From contig SAPZ01000002.1 in NCBI GenBank assembly GCA_004020875.1, forward strand, positions 124,001-188,000: DNA of 64,000 bases, written 5' to 3'. Below, one piece after another: positions 17,241-26,930 of this stretch. The notes below the pieces were generated by a model, which was not told the DNA's origin, ran no database searches, and saw nothing but the letters and a program-made list of their open reading frames with translations. The DNA is from Mesorhizobium sp. GTDB lineage: Bacteria > Pseudomonadota > Alphaproteobacteria > Rhizobiales > Rhizobiaceae. The position numbers and the translations under genes were made by a program. Every line of letters begins with the position of its first letter. The stretch's first letter is position 1.

Positions 17241-18737
17241 CTAATGCACCGCCGCATACATAATCTTCTCCTCCGTCGCCTCCGCCGGCGAGAACTCCTC
17301 CACGATACGGCCCTGGCGGCAGACGAGGATGCGGTCCGACAGGTTCATGATCTCCGGCAGGTAGGACGAGATGACGACGACAGCGAGACCGTCGTCGGCC
17401 AGCCGGTTGATGATCTGGTGGATCTCGGCGATCGCGCCGACGTCGACGCCGCGCGTCGGCTCGTCGAAGATGACGATGCGCGGCTGCTGCACCAGCCCTT
17501 TGCCGATCACCACTTTCTGTTGATTGCCCCCGGAGAGCTCGACGACGCGCGCATTGTCATTGATCGCCTTGATGTTGAGCGTCTTGGTCCACTCGGCCGA
17601 GAGCTGCCGCATCTCCTGCTGGTTGATCACCCAGGCCTTTTCTCGGCCGGCGGCGAGCAGCCCGCCGAACAGGTTCTCGGCGATGCCCATCGTCTCGAAG
17701 ATGCCTTCGCTCTTGCGATCCTCGGTGACGTAGACGATGCCGTCGGCCACCGCCTCGCTCGGCACCAGATAGCGTACCGGCTTGTCGTCGAGTTCGATCG
17801 CGCCGCCGCGCAGGAAATCGCGCTTGTAGATGCCAGACACGATCTTGAACGTCTCGGTGCGGCCGGATCCGATCAGCCCGAACACACCGGTGATCTGGCC
17901 CTCGAAGATCGAGAAGGAATTGTTGCGCACGATGTTGCTCATCGAGATGTCCTGCACCGAGAGCACTTTCTTGCCGGCCTTGCGCAGTTTCGCCTCGTCG
18001 CGCTGCCGGTAGATCTGCCCCGACAGCGAGCGGCCCACCATGGCGGCGACGATCCTGTCGCGGTCGAAGGCCGATGTCTCGTCGGTGATCACCAGTTCGC
18101 CGTCGCGCAGGATAGTGATGCGGTCGGCGATCATCAGCGCTTCTTCCAGCGCGTGGCTGATGAAGACGATGGATACGCCGCGCGCCTTCAGCCGGCGGAT
18201 CAGCGCGAAGAAATGTCGCTTCTCCTCAGGGGTCAGCGTCGCCGTCGGCTCGTCGAAGATAATGATCTCCGCATTGTGGTGGACAGCGCGCGCGATCTCG
18301 ACCATCTGCCGCTTGGCGGCGCCAAGCGTCGCCACCATGGCACTGGGATCGACCGGAAAATTCAGCGACTGAAGGAATTGCTGCGCCGAGATATAGGTGC
18401 CGCGCAGCCGGTTGAGGAATTTTTCCGTGCCGAGATAGAGGTTCTGCGCGACCGTCATCGACGGCACCAGGCTGGTCTCCTGAAACACCATGGCGATGCC
18501 GGCTTCAAGTGCTGCATGCGGCGAGGCGTAAGCCGTCTCGACGCCCTTGTGAAACATCTTGCCCGAACTGGCGTCGACGACGCCGGCGATGATCTTGGTC
18601 AGCGTCGACTTGCCGGCGCCGTTCTCGCCGAGCAGTGCGTGGATCTCGCCTTTCCGCAAATCGAACGTGACGTTCTTCACCGCCGGCACGCCGCGATAGG
18701 TCTTGGTGACGTTTTCCAGACGGACGATCGGTTCCAT
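17241..18737 (-). CDS. Sugar ABC transporter ATP-binding protein (double-domain, RbsA/MglA type)
   Basis: A 498-residue tandem ATPase. Domain 1 has Walker A GENGAGKSTLTKIIAG, Walker B IIIFDEPTATLTPEEK and H-loop FISHALEEAL. Domain 2 has the degenerate Walker A GLIGSGRTETFKIVSG, normal for this family, with signature LSGGNQQKVVIGKGL and Walker B IVIFDEPTRGVDVGAI. Start at 18737 with GGGAGG upstream; it overlaps the stop of the SMP-30-like gene (TGATG). It is the last gene of a five-gene operon reading leftward from 24092. Confidence 0.93.
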   Translation of the reverse strand: MEPIVRLENVTKTYRGVPAVKNVTFDLRKGEIHALLGENGAGKSTLTKIIAGVVDASSGKMFHKGVETAYASPHAALEAGIAMVFQETSLVPSMTVAQNLYLGTEKFLNRLRGTYISAQQFLQSLNFPVDPSAMVATLGAAKRQMVEIARAVHHNAEIIIFDEPTATLTPEEKRHFFALIRRLKARGVSIVFISHALEEALMIADRITILRDGELVITDETSAFDRDRIVAAMVGRSLSGQIYRQRDEAKLRKAGKKVLSVQDISMSNIVRNNSFSIFEGQITGVFGLIGSGRTETFKIVSGIYKRDFLRGGAIELDDKPVRYLVPSEAVADGIVYVTEDRKSEGIFETMGIAENLFGGLLAAGREKAWVINQQEMRQLSAEWTKTLNIKAINDNARVVELSGGNQQKVVIGKGLVQQPRIVIFDEPTRGVDVGAIAEIHQIINRLADDGLAVVVISSYLPEIMNLSDRILVCRQGRIVEEFSPAEATEEKIMYAAVH

Positions 18738-19792
18738 CAGAAACCTCCCGCGATTGCGTCGAGCGCCAGCACGCAATCGCCGCCTTTCGAGGAGACGAAC
18801 AGGCGGCCGTCCCGTTCGGCCACGCTGCAGATGCCGTGGCGCGTGCCGTTGGCGCGGCTGTGCAGGCTGAATTGCGGCTGCAGAGTCCGGTCGAGCTTCA
18901 CCACGAGGCCGTAGGAGCGGCTGGGTGACCACGGCTTGTGGATGCCCATGGTGCGGATGCCGCCGCATTGCAGCGGTTCGAGGAAGCTGCGGTTGGAGGC
19001 CAGCGCCGGCGCGATCCAGTAGGCCGGCGGCACTTGGTCGATCATGTCCTGGCGATAATGCGTTTCCTGCAGCACGAATTCGATCAGCCGGTTGCGCGGC
19101 GCAAACAGCGTCAGCCACGCTCCGCCGTCGCCAGCCGGCGAGAGCCGCGCGGGATAGCCGGGCAAATGCGTGAGCACTGTCGAACGGTTTCCGTTCGCGC
19201 CGTCGAAGCGGACAAGTTGATGGCGCCAGCTTTCGCTCACCAGCACGTCGCCTCCGTTCGGATGGAGCCCATAGGGAAAGGCAATGTCGCCGGCGATCCT
19301 TTGAAAACCGATCCCCCCTGCCCCGCAGCGCCACAGCGACCCGGACGTGCCCTTCTTCATCAGGTCGGCCGCCCATTGCGAAGGCGCATGCTCGGCTGAC
19401 CCGTTGGCCAGCCACAGCGTGCCGTCATCGGCATAGGCAAGCGCGGTGATGCACCCTAATTCGGCCGGCAGCGAAACCTCCTTGCCGGCGATCAGCAGCT
19501 TGCCGCTTTCCAGCCCAACGGTCAGCTCGCCCGATGGCGACAGCGCCACCGCGGTGACGGGCGACTGAAAGGTCTCGACCACGACAGGCCCGGAACCGGC
19601 CGCGATCGCCAGGACGGCGTTGCCGCTGGATACGAGCAGCCGGCCATCGGCCGTCAGCAAATTATCCGGCTCGTTCAATTCGGCAAAGGCAGGCGCGTCG
19701 TCCAGCCGCCTGTTGGGACGGAAGGCACCATCGAGCGGCGGGATGGTGACCGCCTTGCCGCGAAAGACGTCCAGGATCGGATCGAGGATCAT
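18737..19792 (-). CDS. SMP-30/gluconolactonase-like beta-propeller protein
   Basis: A 351-residue soluble protein made of repeating strand-turn units typical of six-bladed propellers: NEPDNLLTADGRLLVSSG, GCITALAYADDGTLWLANGS, FPYGLHPNGGDVLVSESWRH and HGICSVAERDGRLFVSSKGG. The ESWRH segment recalls the metal-site region of SMP-30/strictosidine-synthase-like proteins. No signal peptide is evident, so cytoplasmic sugar-lactone hydrolysis is the likeliest role (inference). Its start overlaps by four bases the end of the permease-propeller fusion gene; its stop overlaps the ATPase start. Confidence 0.78.
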   Translation of the reverse strand: MILDPILDVFRGKAVTIPPLDGAFRPNRRLDDAPAFAELNEPDNLLTADGRLLVSSGNAVLAIAAGSGPVVVETFQSPVTAVALSPSGELTVGLESGKLLIAGKEVSLPAELGCITALAYADDGTLWLANGSAEHAPSQWAADLMKKGTSGSLWRCGAGGIGFQRIAGDIAFPYGLHPNGGDVLVSESWRHQLVRFDGANGNRSTVLTHLPGYPARLSPAGDGGAWLTLFAPRNRLIEFVLQETHYRQDMIDQVPPAYWIAPALASNRSFLEPLQCGGIRTMGIHKPWSPSRSYGLVVKLDRTLQPQFSLHSRANGTRHGICSVAERDGRLFVSSKGGDCVLALDAIAGGF

Positions 19793-21912
19793 GGTTTTGC
19801 TCCCCAATAGGAAGTGGGGCCCGTCCAGTTCGGATCGGCGCCGGCGATCTTGTAGCGCCCGATGCGGTTGTTGAGGATGCCGCCGACGAAGAGATAGCCC
19901 TTGTGCTCGCGCATCGAGGTCACCATCGGATGCGCATTGCCGGAAAGATCGCCGAGCGTCTCGACGATGCCGCCCTTCTCGTTGAACTTCACCACGCCGC
20001 CGGTGTTGATGTTGGGGAACAGCCATTCGTCCTGCGGCAGGCGGCGCGTCATGCGCTTGCGCATGTCAGGATGGCGCAGCGACAGGTCGAAGCTCGGCGT
20101 GCGCATGCCGAGCCAGGCCATCCAGTAATTGCCGTCGGACGCGCGGTTGATGTTGTCGGGATAGCCCGGCATGTCGCGGATGACGCACTCGGCCCTTCCC
20201 GCCCTCGGCCCTTCCAACCAGTAGCGATGCACGCGGCAGGCCCAGCTCTCGGCGAAGAACAGCGACTTGCCGTCATGCGCCATGCAGACCCCGTTGGTGT
20301 AGCGATAGCCGTCGAGCAGCGTCTTGGTCGAACCGTCCTTCGGGTCGTAGACCAGGAGGCGCCCCGTGGCACGGTTCTCGATCGAGTCCAGCGCCCAGTC
20401 GTGGGCATCATAGCGCTTGGTCGAGTCTGTGAAATAGATACGGCCATCGGGCGCGATGTCGCAATCGTTCGGGTCGCGCAGCCTTGCGTCATCGACGATC
20501 GACGTCCAGGAGCGCGACGTTTCGGCCGACAGGCGCTTCACCTCCCGCTCCGGCGAGACCGAATAAAGCCCCATTGCGCCGACGCAGCTGATCAGATTGC
20601 CTTCCTTGTCGAAGGCGAGCCCCAGCGGAAAGCCGCCGATATGGGCAAACACTTCCGATTTCACATAGTCCGGCGCGAAGAAGCGGACGATCTCGCCATG
20701 GCGCGTGCCGCAATAAAGATGATCGTCGCGGTCGAGGATGACGTCTTCCGGCCCTTCCAACTCGCCGAGCCCGATATGGTCCGCGGCCGACAGCCGATTG
20801 TCGAGCTCGTAGGACGTTCCGGAGCCGGGCGCGGCCGATTGGGTCTCACCCATCTTGAGATAGACCGGCGCGACATAGACCTCGTTCAGCACCTTGTGGC
20901 GGTTCTTCAGCCAGCGGATGTCGATGGTGACGGCGACCGCGAGCAGAATGCCGAGCACCATCTGATTGGTGCCGGTGCCGTAGCCGAGCCGGATCAGCCC
21001 GTTGGTCATGGTGAGGACGATGATGGCGCCCATCAGTCCCTTGACCACCGAGCCGCGTCCGCCTCCGAGGCTGACGCCGCCCACCACCGCCGCCGTCAGC
21101 GCCATGATTTCCAGGTTGAGGCCGGTGCCCGGGCCTGCCCCGCTCAGCCGGCAGGCGATGAGGAAACCGCCGATCGATGAGCAGAAGCCGGAAAAGACAT
21201 AGGTCATGAAGACGGTGCGGCGCACCCGGATGCCGGCATTATGCGCCGAGCGACGCGAACCACCAACCGCCAGCACATGCCAGCCCAGGCGCGAGCGCGT
21301 CAGCGCTATATGAGTGACGATCGCGAGGATGGTCGCCAGCCAGACCGAGACCGACAGGCCCCAGAACGTGCCGTCGCCGATGAAGTCGAGCACCTCGGAC
21401 GAGGCTTGGGAAAGCTGGATATCGGCGGCATAGGAGCTGACCAGTATGTCGAACAACGCCCGCCCGAAGATGAAGGTGACCAGGGTGGTGAGAAAGGCGC
21501 GCAGCCTCAGATATCCGACGAGGTAACCGTTGATGGCGCCGAAAACGAGCCCGGTGGCGAGCGCCGCGGCCAGCGCCAGCCATATCGACTGCTCCAGAAT
21601 GAAGAAGACATAGACGGCGGAAAAGCAGGACAGCGCGAAGATCGAGCCGACCGAGAGGTCGATGCCGCCGCCCAGCATCACCACCGTCATGCCGATGACG
21701 ACCAGCGAAAACTCGCCGAGTTGGCGTGTCGATTCCTGCAGCGAGGTGAGCTTGAAGAAACCCGGAATGATCGAGCCGAAGACGCCGAGCGTCGCCACCA
21801 GCGCCAGGAACGGTATGGCATTGTCGGTCCAGCGCTTGGTCAGGATCTCCCCGACCAGATGGTCGGGCACGAGATTGTAGCGCCAGGCCTGGAGGCGTTC
21901 ACGAAAAGTCAT
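19789..21912 (-). CDS. ABC sugar permease fused to SMP-30/strictosidine-synthase-like domain
   Basis: A 707-residue fusion in one uninterrupted frame. Residues about 1-335 are an RbsC-type permease (VVMLGGGIDLSVGSIFALSC, VVGGVSLGGGRGSVVKGLMG). After a linker (about 340-370, with KMGETQSAAPGSGTSYELDN) comes a beta-propeller: GPEDVILDRDDHLYCGTRHG, DPNDCDIAPDGRIYFTDSTK, YTNGVCMAHDGKSLFFAESW and MPGYPDNINRASDGNYW. The last blade motifs match the SMP-30/strictosidine-synthase-like family with its metal site. If the permease has the usual topology the propeller faces the cytoplasm, so imported lactone could be opened at the channel exit (inference). Confidence 0.87.
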   Translation of the reverse strand: MTFRERLQAWRYNLVPDHLVGEILTKRWTDNAIPFLALVATLGVFGSIIPGFFKLTSLQESTRQLGEFSLVVIGMTVVMLGGGIDLSVGSIFALSCFSAVYVFFILEQSIWLALAAALATGLVFGAINGYLVGYLRLRAFLTTLVTFIFGRALFDILVSSYAADIQLSQASSEVLDFIGDGTFWGLSVSVWLATILAIVTHIALTRSRLGWHVLAVGGSRRSAHNAGIRVRRTVFMTYVFSGFCSSIGGFLIACRLSGAGPGTGLNLEIMALTAAVVGGVSLGGGRGSVVKGLMGAIIVLTMTNGLIRLGYGTGTNQMVLGILLAVAVTIDIRWLKNRHKVLNEVYVAPVYLKMGETQSAAPGSGTSYELDNRLSAADHIGLGELEGPEDVILDRDDHLYCGTRHGEIVRFFAPDYVKSEVFAHIGGFPLGLAFDKEGNLISCVGAMGLYSVSPEREVKRLSAETSRSWTSIVDDARLRDPNDCDIAPDGRIYFTDSTKRYDAHDWALDSIENRATGRLLVYDPKDGSTKTLLDGYRYTNGVCMAHDGKSLFFAESWACRVHRYWLEGPRAGRAECVIRDMPGYPDNINRASDGNYWMAWLGMRTPSFDLSLRHPDMRKRMTRRLPQDEWLFPNINTGGVVKFNEKGGIVETLGDLSGNAHPMVTSMREHKGYLFVGGILNNRIGRYKIAGADPNWTGPTSYWGAKP

Positions 21913-21941
21913 CGGCGGCTGCTGTCATTCAAACGGGAAAA

Positions 21942-21969
21942 GAGGTGGCCAGAACGATCTAGCCACCTC
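21942..21969 (-). terminator. Hairpin attenuator between binding-protein and permease genes
   Basis: Reading leftward, GAGGTGGC and GCCACCTC pair around a 12-base loop and are followed by TTTTCCC. It lies between the binding-protein stop (21995) and the fusion-permease start (21912). Such hairpins usually let the binding protein be made in excess over membrane parts. Confidence 0.6.
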
Positions 21970-21994
21970 GTGGAATGCGTTCTGGCTGGGGGGC

Positions 21995-23020
21995 TTATTT
22001 CGCCGCGGCTTCAGCCTGCAGCGCCTTCAGGTCCCAGCAGCTGTCGGGCTTGAGATCGGCCTTGGTCGTCGCCTTCTCCAGCGTGTAGATGTAGGTGTGC
22101 GAGGTGCCGGCCGGCTGGCCGCTCTGCAGCAGGAACTTGATGATGGCGTTCATGTCGCCGGACTGGCGGGCAAGGTCGGTCATCACCACGGCGCCATAGG
22201 TGCCGTCGTTCAGCTTGTCGCAGTCGGCCGCCTTCTCGCCGCCGCCGGTGGTGACCAGGAACACCTTGCCGTCGAGCTTGGCGTCTCGGATCGCGGCGGA
22301 TGCCCCGGTCGCGTCGCCATCCCAGAAGTCGATGATCGAGCAGATGTCGGGATGCTGCTGCAGCATCGTCGTCGTCACGTTGCGCGAGGTGGTCGCATCC
22401 CAATTGGAATCCGGCTTGGCGACAACCTGGAAGTCGGGATGCTTCTCCAGCACCTTCATGATGCCGGCATACTGGTAAAGGCTGGACGAGTTGGCCTGGT
22501 CGCCCTGGACCAGCCCGATCTTTTTCGACGAGTTCTCGCCGCAGCCCTTGATCGCCGCTTCAGCCTCGAGCTGGCCGAGCTTGTCCCAGTCGCTGCCGAC
22601 GAACGCGTCGGCCGGGAAGTTTGCCGGATTGTCGACCAGCAGCACATAGGTGCCGGCGGCCTGCGCCTTCTTCATCAGCTTCGAATAGGAGTTCAGGTCG
22701 GGCGCGTGGATGATCAGAACATCCGGCCTGGTGTCGGAAGCGATGGCGTCGGTGATCGCCTGCGCGCCGGCATCGACAACCCAGTTCGGATCACGGGTCT
22801 CGAACGTGCCGCCCCAGGCCTCGACTTCCTTCTTCAGGTAATGCGCCCAGCCTTGCGCCAGGTCGAAGCCCATCGCCAGGGGCACCAGCATGACGCGCTT
22901 GCCATTGAGCGCCTTGGCATAGGCGGCCGGGCCTGGATCGTCTGCGGCAAAGCTCGGCGCAGCGAAGGCGGTCACGGCGAGCGCCGTGGCGGCTGCGATC
23001 AATGCTCTGAGTAGTCTCAT
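21995..23020 (-). CDS. Sugar ABC transporter periplasmic substrate-binding protein
   Basis: A 341-residue type I binding protein. The signal peptide covers residues 1-26 (MRLLRALIAAATALAVTAFA, cleavage near SFA-AD). The mature protein shows the ribose-binding-family order: VMLVPLAMGFDLAQGWAHYL, DVLIIHAPDL, YVLLVDNPANFPADAFVGSD and a hinge region VFLVTTGGGEKAADCDKLND. The start at 23020 is preceded by an AGAGGTGTGAC segment. It sits between the two permease genes of its operon, separated from the downstream one by a hairpin. Confidence 0.88.
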   Translation of the reverse strand: MRLLRALIAAATALAVTAFAAPSFAADDPGPAAYAKALNGKRVMLVPLAMGFDLAQGWAHYLKKEVEAWGGTFETRDPNWVVDAGAQAITDAIASDTRPDVLIIHAPDLNSYSKLMKKAQAAGTYVLLVDNPANFPADAFVGSDWDKLGQLEAEAAIKGCGENSSKKIGLVQGDQANSSSLYQYAGIMKVLEKHPDFQVVAKPDSNWDATTSRNVTTTMLQQHPDICSIIDFWDGDATGASAAIRDAKLDGKVFLVTTGGGEKAADCDKLNDGTYGAVVMTDLARQSGDMNAIIKFLLQSGQPAGTSHTYIYTLEKATTKADLKPDSCWDLKALQAEAAAK

Positions 23021-23105
23021 GTCACACCTCTGTTCGGTTTTCGTTGCCGGGCGATCGTCACGATCGATCCGGGTACCCCAGAGCAAATGGGCTGGCCAAT
23101 CTGCT

Positions 23106-24092
23106 CTAAATGTCGCCCTGTTGCGCGGTCTGCTCGTCGCGCGGATTGATGATGCCGTCGACGATGATGGCTCCGAGCAGGATCGCCGCCTTGATCAGGT
23201 TCTGGTAGAGTAGCGGAATGTCGATGATGGTCATGGCGTTGAGCAGGATGCCGATCAGCGCCGCTCCCACCAGCACGTTGCGCACCCCGCCCCTGCCGCC
23301 GGACAGCCCGATGCCGCCGATCACCGCCACCAGCACGATGTCGTAGAGCAGCGTCGAATTGACGACGCGCGTGTTGATCGAATGCAGGCTGGCCGCCGTC
23401 AGCAGTCCGGCGATCAGCGCCACCACGGCCGAAAGCGCGTAGCGCAGCACCAGCATGGGGCGCACCGGAATGCCTATGTTGCGCGCCGCGACCGGGTTGT
23501 CGCCGGCGAAATAGATGAAGCGGCCCCACTTGGTATAGCGCAGGAACAGGAAGACCAGGAACGCCAGTCCGGCGAAGACGAAGACCTCGATGGGGATGTC
23601 GAGGAAGCGCACGCCGCCGAGCAGCTCCACCCAGTGGCCCTGCGGCACCGGAACGGCATCCTGCGTGATCAGTTGCGAGCGCACATAGCCGAAGACGAAG
23701 GAGCCGGTCGCCAAAGTAACGAAGATCGCCGGAACGTCGGCATAGGCGACCAGAAAGCCGTTGAGCAGGCCAATGGCTAGAACGCCGGCAATCACATAGG
23801 CAAAGGCCAGTCCGTCCGAGGTGCCGGTGTTGAGCAGCTGCAGATACCAGGCAACCGACATCGCCATGATCGCCACCGCCGACAGGTCGATGCCGCGGCC
23901 GATGATGACGACCGCCATGCCGAGCGCCAGGATGCCCAGCACGGACACCGAGCGGACGATGGCAACCAGATTGTCGGCGGTCAGGAACCCGGGCAGGCCC
24001 AGCGCAGCGGCGGCGAACAAAAGGATGGCGATGGCAAAGACAATGCCCTCCTGATTGAGGCGCCTCCAGTTCGGCCGGCCGGTCGCATTCAT
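23106..24092 (-). CDS. Sugar ABC transporter permease
   Basis: A 328-residue RbsC-type permease and first gene of the leftward operon. Hydrophobic segments begin at residue 18, with MAVVIIGRGIDLSAVAIMAM near residue 60 and AVIGGIGLSGGRGGVRNVLV near residue 245. With the permease half of the fusion gene at 19789-21912 it probably forms a heterodimeric channel driven by the double ATPase. The 280 bases upstream to 24372 hold no gene I can recognise and probably include the operon promoter. Confidence 0.9.
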   Translation of the reverse strand: MNATGRPNWRRLNQEGIVFAIAILLFAAAALGLPGFLTADNLVAIVRSVSVLGILALGMAVVIIGRGIDLSAVAIMAMSVAWYLQLLNTGTSDGLAFAYVIAGVLAIGLLNGFLVAYADVPAIFVTLATGSFVFGYVRSQLITQDAVPVPQGHWVELLGGVRFLDIPIEVFVFAGLAFLVFLFLRYTKWGRFIYFAGDNPVAARNIGIPVRPMLVLRYALSAVVALIAGLLTAASLHSINTRVVNSTLLYDIVLVAVIGGIGLSGGRGGVRNVLVGAALIGILLNAMTIIDIPLLYQNLIKAAILLGAIIVDGIINPRDEQTAQQGDI

Positions 24093-24372
24093 TGCTTATG
24101 TCTTTCGCCCCGATGGCAAGGCCCTGTACGCCGCCATCCCGCACGAAAGCTAATCGGCTCAACAGCGGCTCGTCAAATGAATCCGCGTTCAAGAACCGCG
24201 CCTCTCCGACTATTTTCCGAGTGGACGCATCGATTGGCGTAACTGGCGCAATAGGCGGAAACTCTTAGCCTTTTGGCGGTTAGGTGCCGCGATCGTCCGG
24301 CTGACAGAAGAGCCTGTTCGAAGGTAGCGCGGCCGGCGCAATTTGAGTCCGCAAAATGCGCCCGGCGCGACG

Positions 24373-25836
24373 TCAATTGTTCGTCGGATGCCCGGAAACC
24401 TCGGTGCCGGCATTGGCCGGCAGCACCAGGAAGCGCATCGCCGCCGCGAACCCCAGCAGGCCGATCGTGACAAAGGTGATTCTGAAGTCGACGAGCTCGG
24501 GCAAAGCTTCGCCTCTGACGATCTGCGACAGATTGAGGATCGCCGCCGCGATCGCCACGCCGAACAGCATCGATATCTGCTGCAGCATGCTGGAGAGCGT
24601 CGCCGCCGAGCTCCGCTGCGGCGCGTCGATATCGGCGAAGGCGAGCGTGTTGAGCGCCGTGAACTGCATCGAGCGCGTGAGACCAGCCACCAGCATCAGC
24701 GCGACCACCAGCACCTGCGGCGTCTGCGGCGAGATCGCGCCGCAGGCCATGACCGCCAGCGATGCGATCGCCCCGTTCACCACCATTACGGAGCGGAAGC
24801 CGTGTCGCCTGAGCGTCGGTGTCGTCATCGTTTTCATGCCGAGATTGCCGAGGAAATAGGCCAGAACCAACAGGCCGGCATCGACCGGACGCAGACCAAA
24901 CCCGACCTGGAATAGCAGCGGCAGCAGGAAGGGCGTGGCGTTGATGGCGACGCGGAAAACCGTGCCCGCGGCAAGCGTCGAGATCGCGAAGGTCAGCACC
25001 TTGAAGGCCGAAAGGTCGAGCAGCGGATGCCGAGCCTGCACAAGGTGGCGAACGGCGAACCAGCCGATCACGATGCCAATGCCGATGGAACCAATCGTCG
25101 GCAGCAAGCCGTCCTCGGGATGTGCCAGGCGTTCGAGCCCGTAAAGCATCACCGCAAGGCCGAGCGAGGTGAGGAAAAAGCCCGGCCAGTCGAATGGCTT
25201 CGCCCCGGAATCGCGGTCGCCCGGCACGAACCGGGCGACCAGCGCAAGCCCGGTCAGTCCCAGCGGCGCGTTGATGAAGAAGTTCCAATGCCAGGAGAGA
25301 TAGGTGGTGATGAAGCCGCCAAGCACCGGCCCGACCACCGGGGCGAACAGCGCTGGCCAGGTGATCAGCGCTGTCGCGGCGATCAACTCGGACTTCTCGG
25401 CGTTACGCAACACCAGGATGCGGCCCACCGGCGTCATCAGCGCGCTGCCCAGGCCCTGCACGATGCGGGCGGCGACGAACTCGGCCAGGCTCTGTGAAAA
25501 GCCGCAGGCAACCGACGCCAGCGTGAACAGCGCGATCGCGACGAGGAAAATGTTGCGCGCGCCGAACCGATCGACAAGCCAGGCCGACAGCGGCACGAAC
25601 ACCGCCATGGTCAGCATATAGGCGGTGATGCCGATGCTCATCGCCACCGCAGACACGCCGAAGGACTGGCCCATCTGGGGCAGCGACGTCGAGATGATCG
25701 TCGAATCGAGCAGCTGCATGAAGAAGGCGACCGCCACGATCAGCGCGACACGACGCGCCTGACGCGAGGAATTTGCGGGCGGGGACACGGCTGCGTTGTC
25801 GGGAATGCTGGTCATGACGCGGTGGTTGAACAGCAT
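24373..25836 (-). CDS. DHA2-family MFS drug/metabolite exporter
   Basis: A 487-residue protein with about fourteen hydrophobic segments, the length and topology of DHA2 (EmrB-type) proton-driven exporters. The first helix contains LDSTIISTSLPQMG (motif D1), the loop after helix 2 reads LVDRFGARNIF, and motif C is present as LFAPVVGPVLGGFITTYLSW. EmrB proteins normally pair with an EmrA adaptor, which is absent here. The start may be the Met at 25815 instead. It is divergent from the OCD-family gene. Confidence 0.87.
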   Translation of the reverse strand: MLFNHRVMTSIPDNAAVSPPANSSRQARRVALIVAVAFFMQLLDSTIISTSLPQMGQSFGVSAVAMSIGITAYMLTMAVFVPLSAWLVDRFGARNIFLVAIALFTLASVACGFSQSLAEFVAARIVQGLGSALMTPVGRILVLRNAEKSELIAATALITWPALFAPVVGPVLGGFITTYLSWHWNFFINAPLGLTGLALVARFVPGDRDSGAKPFDWPGFFLTSLGLAVMLYGLERLAHPEDGLLPTIGSIGIGIVIGWFAVRHLVQARHPLLDLSAFKVLTFAISTLAAGTVFRVAINATPFLLPLLFQVGFGLRPVDAGLLVLAYFLGNLGMKTMTTPTLRRHGFRSVMVVNGAIASLAVMACGAISPQTPQVLVVALMLVAGLTRSMQFTALNTLAFADIDAPQRSSAATLSSMLQQISMLFGVAIAAAILNLSQIVRGEALPELVDFRITFVTIGLLGFAAAMRFLVLPANAGTEVSGHPTNN

Positions 25837-25928
25837 AAGCCCGGTGCAGTCCAGAACTTATCCAACAAACTTCCGTGTCCCTGTTTGGCCTGTTATGGAT
25901 GAGCCGCGGGGGTGGCCGAGGAAACCGC

Positions 25929-26930
25929 ATGAAGCCCATCTATATCGATTACCTCAATGCTCTCGACATCGAAGCCCTTGCGATGACCGACGCCGAGATC
26001 ATCGGCGCCGTCGAAGCCGGGCTGGTGGCGCAGGGCAACGGTCGGACGGTGATCGAGCCGCGCGTCCATCTCGAGCCCGATCCCTCCTTCCATGGCCACT
26101 TCAACGTGCTGCGCGGCTATGTGGCGCCGCTCGACGCCGCCGGCGTGAAGATCGTCGGCGACTATGTCGACAACTACAAGCACGGCCTGCCTTCGGAATT
26201 CGGCATTCTCAATCTTTTCGATCCGCGCACCGGCACGCCACGCGCCATCCTCGACGCCACCGTTATCACCGACATGCGCACCGGCGCGATCACAGCCATC
26301 GGCGCCAGGCATCTGGCGAAGAAGTCGTCGAAGGTGCTCGGCCACATCGGCGCGCGCGGAACCGCCTATTGGAATGTCCGCCTGCTCGATCATCTGTTCG
26401 ATTTCGACGAGATCCGCGTCCATTCGCGCCGGCCTGAAAGCCGTGACTCCTTTGCCACGAAGCTCGCCGCCGATCTCGGCAAGCCGGTCCTGGCCGTTTC
26501 CGACTGGAAAAGCTGCATCGAAGGCGCGGACATCGTCGTCGAGGCCTCGCGGCTGCCGGAGCCGCAGCCGCTACTCAAGACCGAATGGATCAAGCGCGGC
26601 GCGCTGGTGGTGCCTTACGGCACGATGAGCGCGGTCGAGCTGTCGCTGACCGACATCATGCAGAAGATCGTCGTCGACGACTGGGGCCAGTGCAAGGGCG
26701 GCAAGTTCGGCTCGCTGCGCGCCCATGTCGAGACCGGACGGCTGAGCGAGGCAACCTTGCATGCCGAATTGGGTCAGATCGCCGCCGGCCTCAAGGCCGG
26801 CCGGCAAAGCGATGGCGAGACGATACTGTTCTGGCATCGCGGGCTCTCGCTGTCCGACATCGCGCTCGGCCAGGCCATGCTCGCCAAGGCCGGCGCAAAC
26901 GGCATCGGCCAGAGGCTGCGCTTCGCATGA
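25929..26930 (+). CDS. Ornithine cyclodeaminase/mu-crystallin family protein
   Basis: A 333-residue NAD(P)-binding protein of the OCD/mu-crystallin family. N-terminal half: VIEPRVHLEPDPSFHGHFNV and the conserved lysine segment VKIVGDYVDNYKHGLPS. Rossmann half: HIGARGTAYWNVRLL, where the usual GxGxQA reads GARGTA, then FDEIRVHSRRPESRD and CIEGADIVVEASR. Members act on ornithine, alanine, lysine, N-methyl amino acids or as imine reductases. Its stop overlaps the HAL-family start (ATGA), so the two products very likely work in one pathway. Confidence 0.85.
   Translation: MKPIYIDYLNALDIEALAMTDAEIIGAVEAGLVAQGNGRTVIEPRVHLEPDPSFHGHFNVLRGYVAPLDAAGVKIVGDYVDNYKHGLPSEFGILNLFDPRTGTPRAILDATVITDMRTGAITAIGARHLAKKSSKVLGHIGARGTAYWNVRLLDHLFDFDEIRVHSRRPESRDSFATKLAADLGKPVLAVSDWKSCIEGADIVVEASRLPEPQPLLKTEWIKRGALVVPYGTMSAVELSLTDIMQKIVVDDWGQCKGGKFGSLRAHVETGRLSEATLHAELGQIAAGLKAGRQSDGETILFWHRGLSLSDIALGQAMLAKAGANGIGQRLRFA

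Noticed and set aside
17056..17244. Small 62-codon gene upstream of the sugar ATPase end
   Set aside because: No ribosome-binding site, no family features, and it overlaps a hairpin-containing block that looks like an intergenic repeat.
24093..24372. Hidden gene between the sugar permease and the DHA2 exporter
   Set aside because: No frame in this 280-base spacer shows a ribosome-binding site with a recognisable protein pattern.
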